64,000 bases of DNA from Salvator merianae (Eukaryota > Chordata > Lepidosauria > Squamata > Teiidae), in contig QVOM02000034.1 of assembly GCA_003586115.2 (NCBI GenBank), forward strand, positions 114,653,571 to 114,717,570. Reading direction: 5' to 3'. The number at the start of each line of letters is the position of its first letter. The stretch's first letter is position 1. Positions 56,800 through 64,000 of this stretch are shown piece after piece. The notes below the pieces were generated by a model, which was not told the DNA's origin, searched no databases, and saw only the letters and a program-made list of their open reading frames with translations. Made by a program: the position numbers and the translations under genes.

Positions 56800-58135
56800 A
56801 GTTGACTAAGGAAGTCATGGTGTGTAGAAATTCAATAAATTACAAGGAACTGGTTAGACTGGAAAGTCAACACAAACTGTTTTGCTCTAAAATGGTTGAG
56901 AAGCTTAAAAGCAAACACAAAGAACTCCAAATGGTTGAGATGAATAAGTTGGCCAAAAACAAACTTTATTCAAAGCACAAGCATAATGAAGAAGACAATA
57001 AGCAATCAAAATTTCTAGCTTCCTATATGAAGAAAATAGAACTTCATAGTAACATTTCTGCTCTGAAAGATTCTAGTGATAAGCTAAAGACAGATCCATT
57101 CAAGATTCCAGGGATCATGCAAACCTTCTTTAAAGGAATTTACTTCAAGGTCCCCCATAAGCAACAGCAAATAGAGGAGTTTTGTATCCCATTCAGCTTC
57201 CTCTGGTATCATCTGCCCAAAGTGTTGCACTAGATGCCTCCATCACAGAAACAGAATGTTCAATAAGATTGCTCATCTGAAAGGAAGTGAAGCCTTGACA
57301 GGTTCTCATCCTACTAGTGTTTGATCATATTCTGGAAACAGGTGATTTAGTGGAGTCTTGGCAAGAACCGTTCATAGTCACAATCCCTAAGGAAGGTGAT
57401 CTTTCTGAACACCTCGAATTGTTCTGACTACTCAATTGTTATCACTACTCAACCAAGACTTTACATTGCAACTGCTATTGTTTCTAAAGAACAATATGAG
57501 TTTCTATTAGGGAAACAAATAACTGATCCAGAGAGAATTGTATTAGATATTATTGCACATAGCAAGAAAAGGCTCCCTTTACTATCATTAATTTGGACAG
57601 AAATAAGGCATTTGACTGAACTGGATATAGTTACTTTGGACATAGTTACTTAAAGATGTACAAAGAAGCTCAACAAAGATGGTTGTAACACAAACATAAA
57701 ACAGACAAAACCCTACTTTTATTTGTTTAAGCTGCTGGGCCCCTTGTTAAAAACTGAAAAACAACAATTTAATATCAGGCTATATTCCTGACCTATCTCC
57801 ACTATTTCTTAACTTATTCACAGATTATATGATTCTTTTCACATCAAACCCAGTCACATTGATTTCAGCAATCAAACAGTTATATAATGACTTTAGTGAA
57901 ATATCTGGCTTGTGGATAAATACATCCAAATCTTAATTATTATTTTCTGAATACAAACTTCATCTCCAACTGCAGACACAAGAACAAACAGAATATATGG
58001 GAATATTTATCACCAAAGATGAAAGAAAAAATATATTAACTAATTATAAGAGTCTGGAGAAACTTACAACACACTGGAGGACAAAATATTTAACCCTCTC
58101 TGGTTGAATTGCATCTATTAGAATGATGATAATTC
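56800..58135 (+). pseudogene. Old L1 ORF2 linker and reverse transcriptase
   Basis: Frame 56802-57233 is open for 143 codons and has MVEMNKLAKNKLYSKHKHNE and SKFLASYMKK, the L1 linker (KAxxxLYxxKQxYYExGDKxSKxLAxxLKK). RT blocks follow in pieces: SWQEPFIVTIPKEG, CSDYSIV.. (SYRPISLLNxDYKI), EFLLGKQITDPERIVLDII and IRHLTELDIV (KAFDxV). The catalytic box near 57822 reads FTDYMIL, so it is lost. SEISGLWINTSKS and EYMGIFITKDERKNI close the thumb. It joins another L1 piece at about 58140. Confidence 0.85.
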
Positions 58136-58140
58136 CTTAA

Positions 58141-59155
58141 AATAGCTTTTCTATTTCAGGAGATATAAACACTAAGTTAAATTTATTTGTGCATGATGCT
58201 TTGATTATTACAATAAATCCAATGCAAATTATATTAGAATTAAAAGGGATATTAGGATGTTTTAAGAAGATTTCAGGTTTAAAAGAAAATATGAATAAAT
58301 CCAAAGTATTATATATAAATGCTATAGCAAAAGAGAAAACTGAATTTATGAAGATAGCCAGATTAACATACAAGAAACGAGACACAAAATTAATAAATTA
58401 GGTGTGGGGAAATTAAAAAAACAGAGTAAGTAATAAACTTCTTACAAACACCAAACTGAAGAAGAAGAAGAAGAAGAAGAAGAAGAAGAAGAAGAAGAAG
58501 AAGAAAAAGAAAAAGAAAAAGAAGAAGAATTTGGTTTTTATACCCTGCTTTTCTCAGTCGAAGCTGACTCAAAGAGGGTTCAGGGCCTCCTTCACTATAT
58601 AATTGCTATGAAGCATTTCAGATTGTAAAACTAATGAATTTAGAATCTGAATTAACCAAAAAAATAAATAAGAATTGAAAGATTGTATATAAAAAAGGAA
58701 GGCAATTGGGAGGTTTTATTTTTAGACCCTAAGAATTGGCAGATGAAGAATTGCACTGAAGTTTTGAAAATGACTATAGAAATATGGCAAGAATGGTATA
58801 GGAAATTATTATCAAATAGGTCAGGATTGAGTAAACAACAATAATAAATTACAAGGGGAGAATGTTCTCAAATAAAAATATTAATAAATTGAAGGAACAG
58901 GGAGTAAAACAAGTTAAGGAATTTTTTGACAATAGAAATAGCCCCCAAAAGCTTAGGGAAACTAAAGAAGAAGACAAAAATAGAAGGATTAAATCCAATT
59001 GATAGCATTAAAGAAAAGTAATGGATACTATATCAAGAAAACATGGGAAGCAGATATGGTGCTAAACATGAAAAAGAGTAGTGGACAGTGATTACTAATA
59101 CCCAACAGAGAGAATAAAAAATATAAAACAAAAAGAAATGATGCTAAACCCAGAA
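58141..59155 (+). pseudogene. Second L1 ORF2 remnant, post-RT region
   Basis: Starting at about 58165, NLFVHDALIITINPMQ is the catalytic region of an L1 closely similar to that at 4138 (NLFADDATVVIRQPK), with one Asp lost (VHD for ADD). KKISGLKENMNKSKVLYIN follows. After a tail insertion at 58459-58610, PKNWQMKNCTEVLKMTIEIW continues the C-terminal part. It is interrupted at about 59160 by an L2 and resumes at 62083. Because RT motifs repeat after 57800, this is a separate L1 from the one before it. Confidence 0.8.
58459..58608 (-). mobile_element. Tail-truncated retroposon with TTC tail, minus strand
   Basis: On the minus strand a body of about 80 bases (GAGTCAGCTTCGACTGAGAA, AAGCAGGGTATAAAAACC) ends in a long TTC-repeat tail, seen on the + strand as GAA units at 58458-58529. 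It lies inside the L1 remnant, which continues on both sides. The GAA/TTC run is long enough to adopt triplex structure. Confidence 0.75.
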
Positions 59156-59160
59156 TAAAA

Positions 59161-60187
59161 CATCACTCATCCATGACTTAATTCTGGATGAAGGGGCTGA
59201 TCTGGCATGTATTACAGAGACCTGGATAGATGAACTGGGTGGGCCTAGTCTTATCCAGCTTTGTCCCCCAGGCTACACGGTGCAGCACTGTTCCAGACCA
59301 GCAGGGAGGGGAGGGGATGTTGCTGTGGTCCATAAGACTTCGATCTCTCTTACCAGATGACCAATCTGCTCTACAACTGGGTTTGAGGGACTGTTCTTGT
59401 TACTGGGCCAGAGAAACAGAATAGGGATTTGCTGGTGTACCACCCACCCCGCTGCTCAGCTGCCTCCCTATATGAGCTGGTTGAGATGATCTCCGATGTG
59501 GTACTGGAGGCCCCTACCACAGTGGTGTTGGGAGATTTTAACATTCATTCGGAGACTATCCTCTGTGGACCAGCTCAGTCCTTCATGGCCTCCATGACAA
59601 CTATGGGGCTGTCTCAGTTTGTAAGTGGCCCAACTCACACAGCAGGCCATACCCTCGATCTGGTCTTTGCCACAGAGTCAATTGATGAGAATCCATTGAT
59701 AGGAGGGCTGATGATAAGCCCACTGTCATGGACGGATCATTCTCTGGTAAAATTTGGACTAACAGTGACAGTTTCCCCCCATGGGGGTGGGGGACCCATT
59801 GAGATGGTCCACCCCTGGAGACAAATGGAATCTGAGCGATTCCTGAATGCTCTGGGGGATTTTCCGGTTGGCATGGATGACGTTCCTGCCGAGGCTCCGG
59901 TCTCTCTCTGGAATCAGGAAATGAACAGGGCCACCGACATGATCGCTCCCAAGTGCCCTCGACATATCTGTAGGGCCCGTAATGCACCTTGGTATTCCGC
60001 GGAGTTACGGACAATGAAACAGCAAGGTCGACGGCTAGAGCACAGGTGGCATAAACCCCGCTGTGAATCGGACCGAACGCAGGCTAGAAGACATTATCGT
60101 GCCTATCATGTGGCAGTGATGGCAGCGAAAAGATCTTATTTCTCTGCCACCATTGCATCCTCAAGTAACCATCCAGCAGAGCTCTTC
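59161..60187 (+). pseudogene. L2 endonuclease and linker
   Basis: Blocks in order: LILDEGADLACITETWID (catalytic Glu), LCPPGYTVQHCSRPAGRGGD, then after the frame change LVYHPPRCSAASLYELVEM, VVLGDFNIHSE (catalytic Asp), GPTHTAGHTLDLVFATES and SWTDHSLVKF (catalytic Asp-His). All endonuclease active-site motifs except the missing N-terminal Asn are intact. The linker ends with NAPWYSAELRTMKQQGRRLE and AAKRSYFSATIASS. The first in-frame stop follows directly at 60188. The protein would nick the target site. Confidence 0.92.
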
Positions 60188-60190
60188 TGA

Positions 60191-61093
60191 ATAGTAAATG
60201 GCCTTATAAAATCATGCCCAAGAAAACAAGGGCAATTGCCTTGTAATATCTGCTGTGATGAATTTGCAAGTCATTTTCAGGGCAAAGTGACTCAGATTCG
60301 TGAGGGATTGGATGCCACAGTTGAGAATAATCCAGAGAAAGTGTTGAGAGAACCATCTGGTCCAGTTACTTTGGATCAGTTTCAATTATTGCAGCCTGAG
60401 GATGTGGACAAGCTGCTTGCTAAAGTTCGACCCACTACATGCCCTCTAGATCCTTGCCCTTCTTGGTTGATAAAAGCATGCAAGGAGGGTATGACCGGAT
60501 GGGTCCAGGGAGTAGTAAATGCCTCCTTGAGAGATGGAGTGGTCCCGCTGGCTCTTAAAGAGGCCGTGGTATGGCCCCTCCTCAAGAAGTCCTCCCTGAA
60601 TCCAGATGATTTAAACTATCGCCCAGTGGCCAACATACCATTTTTGAGCAAGGTATTAGAGAGTGCCGTAGCTGTTCAACTACAAGCATGCTTGGAAGAA
60701 GTTGATTATCTAGACCCATTTCAATCTGGCTTCAGGTCTGGCTACGGCACAGAAACCATCTTGGTCGCCCTACTTGATGACCTTCTATGGGAGAAAGACA
60801 AGGGGAATGCATCCCTATTGGTTCTCCTGGATCTCTCAGCGGCTTTTGACACCATTGATCATGATATCCTTCTGGAGAGACTACAGAGTTTAGGAGTTGG
60901 AGGCACTGTGTTGCAGTGGTTCCGCTCCTATCTCCAAGGCCAATTCCAGAAGGTAGTTGTGGGAGATTCCGGCTCGTCATCCTGGGAACTCAGGTGTGGG
61001 GTTCCTCAGGGGTTGATCTTATCTCCCATGCTGTTCAATAACTATATGCTGGGGGAGGTCATCAGGAGATTTGGAGTCAGATGTCATCAATAA
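60191..61093 (+). pseudogene. L2 reverse transcriptase, N-terminal and palm
   Basis: The domain holds the usual blocks: LAKVRPTTCPLDPCPSWLIK, EAVVWPLLKKSSLNP, LNYRPVANIPFLSKVLE, DYLDPFQSGFRSGYGTET, LLVLLDLSAAFDTIDHDILL (catalytic Asp in AAFD), WFRSYLQGQFQKV and LRCGVPQGLILSPMLFN. At 61091-61102 the YADD box reads stop-ADG: Tyr is a TAA stop and the second Asp is Gly. So catalysis is abolished by two changes in one motif. Confidence 0.95.
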
Positions 61094-61921
61094 GCAGATG
61101 GCACCCAGCTCTACATATCTGTACCATCTGAATCAGGACAGGTGGTTGAAGTGTTGGACAGGTGCCTGGAAGCAGAAATGGGCTGGATGAGGGCCAATAA
61201 ATTGAAGCTGAATCCAGACAAGACGGAGATACTGTGTGTCAGAGGGTCTCGAGTCCATGAAGTTAGAAGGCACCTGACCCTTGATGGGGCTGCTTTGTCC
61301 TGGAAAGGACAGGTGCAGAATCTGGGTGTACTCTTGGACTCTACGCTTACCCTTGAAACACAGGTGGAGGCAGTGGCCAAGAATGCATACCTCTGACTAC
61401 AACTGATTCGCCAACTACAACCTCTTCTGGACAGAGATAATCTGGCCACAGTAATCCATGCTTTGGTAACTTCCAGAGGGCTTTACATGGGGCTGCCCCT
61501 GAAGACGTTTTGGAAGCTGCAGCTGGTGCAGAATGCAGCAGCAAGACTGCTGACTGGAACAGCTGGCCGGACGCATATCATGCCGGTCTTAAAAGAGCTG
61601 CACTGGCTGCCAATTTGCTACTGAGCCCAATTCAAGGTGTTAACCTTAACCTATAAGACCCTAAATGGCTTGGGCCTCAAATACCTAAAGGAGCGTCTTC
61701 TCCCATACCAGCCTGCCCATGCCTTAAGATCTGCAGATGAGGCCCGCCTGGTTGTACCACCACCTTCAACAGCTAAAGGGATGGACACCCGGGACAGGGC
61801 CTTTTCAGTGGTGGCCCCCAGACTGTGGAACACTCTTCCCCCTGAGGTGTGTCAAGCTTCCTCACTTTACATCTTTAGGAGAGCAATAAAAATGCACCTA
61901 TTTACCCTTGCCTTTGCCTAA
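61094..61921 (+). pseudogene. L2 ORF C-terminal region
   Basis: It continues in the same frame: TQLYISVPSES, GWMRANKLKLNPDKTEILCV, then LGVLLDSTLTLETQVEAVAK. After the TGA at 61394 come LQLIRQLQPLLDRDNLATVI and LQLVQNAAARLLTG. An in-frame deletion near 61472 relative to the copy at 45645 removes about five residues. After the TGA at 61622, FSVVAPRLWNTLPPEV and RAIKMHLFTLAFA end the protein at a stop at 61919-61921. The same C-terminal block ends the copy at 44879-46243. Confidence 0.93.
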
Positions 61922-62005
61922 AGGTACAGCTTTCCCTCCCTACTTTCAGGCTACTGTTTTATTGCATGCCTTTTATGAGTTTTTGTTTTGTTTTGTTTTA
62001 ATTGT

Positions 62006-62082
62006 TGTAACCCGCCCTGAGACCTTCGGATATAGGGCGGGATAAAAATGCAAATAAATAAATAAATAAAATAAAAGTATTA
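62006..62082 (+). repeat. L2 3' end: hairpin plus AAAT tail
   Basis: CCCGCCCTGAGACC and ATAGGGCGGGAT can pair (CCGCCC with GGGCGG) and are followed by AAAAATGC and AAAT units. LINEs of this type are recognised by their reverse transcriptase through the 3' end. The same structure recurs at 46176-46240, at 41145-41216 (minus) and, decayed, at 19045-19114. Confidence 0.85.
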
Positions 62083-62400
62083 GGAAGATGGTACAGGACA
62101 CCAGTCCAAATAATGTGCATAAGTAAAAATAAGAATCCAATATGCTGACATAGATGTGGTGAGAGCGGTACCTATTTACATAAGCGCAGAAGTCCACTTG
62201 TGTTGGGAAAAGTAGGTGAAGAAATTAGAGAAATACCTACAGATAATATAAAATATATACAAGAATTTTCTATCTTTCACTTATTTAGGGCGAATAATTC
62301 AAATCACCAATAAAAAGGGTGGGTAAAAAGATGTTAATAACAGCAAAAGCTGTAACTGAACTCGGAAGAAAGATAAACAAAAAAATGTACTCTAGACAAT
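62083..62400 (+). pseudogene. L1 ORF2 C-terminal region, resumed after the L2
   Basis: KVLGRWYRTPVQIM follows directly after the L2 tail, then GESGTYLHKR, corresponding to the L1 Cys/His block (CWHLCGMKGTYIHMWW at 5420). This continues the L1 remnant of 58141-59155, showing the L2 inserted into it. Decays into unrecognisable AT-rich sequence by about 62400. Confidence 0.75.
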
Positions 62401-63059
62401 TGGTATATATATCAATGGGAATATTTAATATTTTATATTAGTGAAGAGAAGAAACAAAAAATGAGCAGAATTGTACCAAAGCACAGTAAAATAAGTCTGG
62501 GGGGGGGGGAAAGTGCAATATTTAAAGGAATATGACACTAAAGGTTGTATGAATAATGGTATTCATGTCAAGAAGCCACAACTGGAACCGTGGAAGCAAG
62601 GGCCCAAATGAGTAAGGGCCCAGACTTGTCATGCAATTTTGCCCTGTTGTCAGGCAGGGATAGCAACTTGCAGGATCCAAACAAGATCTTACATTTACCT
62701 CTTGCTGTCTGGAGGCAGTTTTATGCAATGTGGAGACATTTTATTTTTTTTTTAGATAAAACTCAACAATTACTCAATGCTATTATCCCCTTCTATTTAA
62801 CATTGTCCTCCTGGTTTCTAAAAGCTGCTCAATCCCTAGATACTTTAATTACTGAAGATTCACGAAAGGAGACTAAGATGGGAGGAGAATGATAAAGGAA
62901 TATTATATAAAAGAGAGGGAAATGGTAGTCAAAGATCCACCCTGCCATAGCTGCTAACTAAACAACACTGCTACTCAGCTATGTACTTTCTTATGAATTT
63001 CTTATGTACTTATTTCATCCTAGGGACATAACTGGAAGATTCAGAGTGACTTCCTGCAC
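62401..63059. other. Unannotated stretch
   Basis: A G-run lies at about 62500-62509 and an A/T-rich stretch near 62740. The 100-codon frame at 62590-62892 has no recognisable motif. Confidence 0.4.
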
Positions 63060-63834
63060 TGAAAAGCCATGATCTGAACCAGTGGGTCTGGAGTAATGAT
63101 GCCTGCTGGTTTGGAACAGCCAGGTGTGGTACTGGTACAAACTAGCCATCAGACCAGCCCTGAAGCTCACAGAAGTTTAGGGCCGGGCTGCAAGGGTCCA
63201 AAGGGCTAGGAATAAAAGTTCCTAGCCTCCAAGCCACTGGGGAACACATTACGGTAGCACATGTTTCTGCATGCCTTCATATTCCAAACTATCCTACACT
63301 GGTCCATGTTAATATCGAGGTCTACCAGTGATCAAGATCAAGGGCCCACTGGTCTGAATTATGCTCAGTGCTATGCAGACAGAGCATACTAGGACTGGGT
63401 AAAGTCTCTGATATTTTACATTGATATTCAGAAGGGAGTCCCATAGTCTCCTTCTGGAACCAAAGTTCTTTTTTTTGTTTTGTTTTGAATATTTAATTTT
63501 TACATATGTTATACAAAATACAAAATCATTATTCATAACCCTCCCTTGGTCTTCCAAACCACCATCCCACCCTACATCTCTGCCAAATTTCACGTTTCAC
63601 AGGAAGATTCTATTCATCTTTTGTACAAGTTCGTCACTCTCTGAATCGGTTTCCACATATTATTTGAACTTAATCCATTTCTCCTTCACTATTCAGCTCC
63701 CTCCCAATCTCCACAGAATCTCCATAGATTCTATATCTCTTTATTTTCATTTATTATTTGGGGGGGGGGAAAAGATCTATGATATAATAATTCCACATTT
63801 GTAATCTAGAACTGAAGTAAGGGCCAGTGCAGAA
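63060..63834. mobile_element. TIR element family B, copy 4, split by a retroposon
   Basis: Blocks shared with 56310-56790: GGTTTGGAACAGCC, GACCAGCCCTGAAGCTC, AAAGTTCCTAGCC, TATGCAGACAGAGCATAC, ATTCAGAAGGGAG. The distal end GGGCCAGTGCAGAAAGGTCC (63813-63832) is separated from the rest by an insertion at 63471-63809. Confidence 0.65.
63471..63809 (-). mobile_element. Minus-strand retroposon of about 340 bp with poly-A tail
   Basis: The + strand begins with a T-run (TTTTTTTTGTTTTGTTTTG), the tail of a minus-strand insert, then TATTTAATTTTTACATATG. Flanks GAACCAAAGTT (63459-63469) and GAACTGAAGTA (63811-63821) match at 8 of 11 positions, fitting a target duplication. The body is CT-rich (CCCTCCCTTGG, CCACCATCCCACCC). 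From its tail it could be an L1 3' UTR, but no coding part is present. Confidence 0.6.
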
Positions 63835-64000
63835 AGGTCCATAAATTTAGGATGAATTCTTATATCCAAGCTTTTGTATATGTGCAATAGTATAGTCTTA
63901 GCAATACTACAATGATCTTCTTTTTTGTAGTTTTTTATTAAATAAAACCTTTCTTAAAAACAAACCACACTTGATTTGATAGCCATTTGAGCTGGATAAC

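Larger units (their letters stand above)
59161..62082 (+). mobile_element. Nearly complete L2 LINE, the youngest-looking LINE here
   Basis: This L2-clade element runs from the endonuclease to the 3' tail, inserted in the L1 remnant (which resumes at 62083 with RWYRTPVQ). From 59429 to 61924 it stays in one reading frame, broken only by stop codons at 60188 (TGA), 61091 (TAA), 61394 (TGA) and 61622 (TGA), plus a frame change at about 59425. The 5' end starts at NKTSLIHDLI, so about 10-15 residues of the endonuclease and any ORF1 are missing. AATAAAA occurs on both sides (59154-59160 and near 62069-62075) and may be the target duplication. Confidence 0.93.

Noticed and set aside
56802..57233. 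A lysine-rich 143-codon frame that might be a host gene
   Set aside because: It matches the L1 ORF2 linker in order between endonuclease and RT blocks, so it is an L1 remnant.
62590..62892. 100-codon frame as a gene
   Set aside because: No recognisable motif, crosses a T-run, and lies between transposon remnants.
1..64000. CRISPR array, bacterial operons, phage or integron features
   Set aside because: The repeats are not regularly spaced with unique spacers, and everything coding is eukaryotic LINE material.
1..64000. tRNA or rRNA genes
   Set aside because: No cloverleaf with A/B box spacing or rRNA-like sequence was recognised by eye. A tRNA scan would settle this.

Overview
This window looks like non-coding, repeat-rich DNA of a vertebrate, most probably a squamate reptile (lizard or snake). 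It carries L1, L2, CR1-type and BovB/RTE LINE remains side by side with many short non-autonomous DNA transposons. Tails of the form AAATAAAT behind a GCCC/GGGC hairpin are typical of L2-like LINEs in such genomes. The species call is inference; no host gene identifies it. I found no convincing host protein-coding exon, tRNA, rRNA, CRISPR array or bacterial feature. Nearly all long open frames are decayed LINE proteins or artefacts of a GC-rich repeat.

Layout. 1-6022: an L1 copy on the + strand (ORF1, then endonuclease, reverse transcriptase and C-terminal Cys region of ORF2). A 1000-bp hAT element interrupts it inside the reverse transcriptase, with a perfect 8-bp target duplication. 8108-9318: a hAT-type element with a perfect 8-bp duplication whose interior has become a CpG-rich 33-bp minisatellite containing an assembly gap. 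9.3-13.3 kb: an unidentified minus-strand reading frame, an L1 scrap and several foldback elements. 13.8-19.6 kb: a second copy of the 1000-bp hAT family, then an old L2 split by a third copy (2.2 kb, reverse) and by a 1.2-kb retroposon with its own duplication. 19.6-54.9 kb: low-information AT-rich sequence with about nine members of one TIR element family, four copies of a second (two lying further right), small MITEs, a minus-strand BovB fragment, two CR1-type scraps, an L2 tail and a 5'-truncated L2 (44879-46243). 54.9-62.5 kb: an old L1 split by a TIR element, a second L1 remnant joined to it, and a nearly intact L2 (59161-62082) sitting inside that second L1. 63.0-63.8 kb: a TIR element itself split by a minus-strand retroposon.

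The elements act as a nested record of insertions rather than as a pathway. LINE enzymes (L1, L2, CR1, BovB) copy by target-primed reverse transcription. The DNA elements have no transposase here and would have depended on hAT transposase supplied from elsewhere. A recurring theme is that the non-autonomous DNA elements, across families with different ends, have interiors made of inverted-repeat modules or tandem repeats. The minisatellite-bearing hAT element is the most unusual object in the window.
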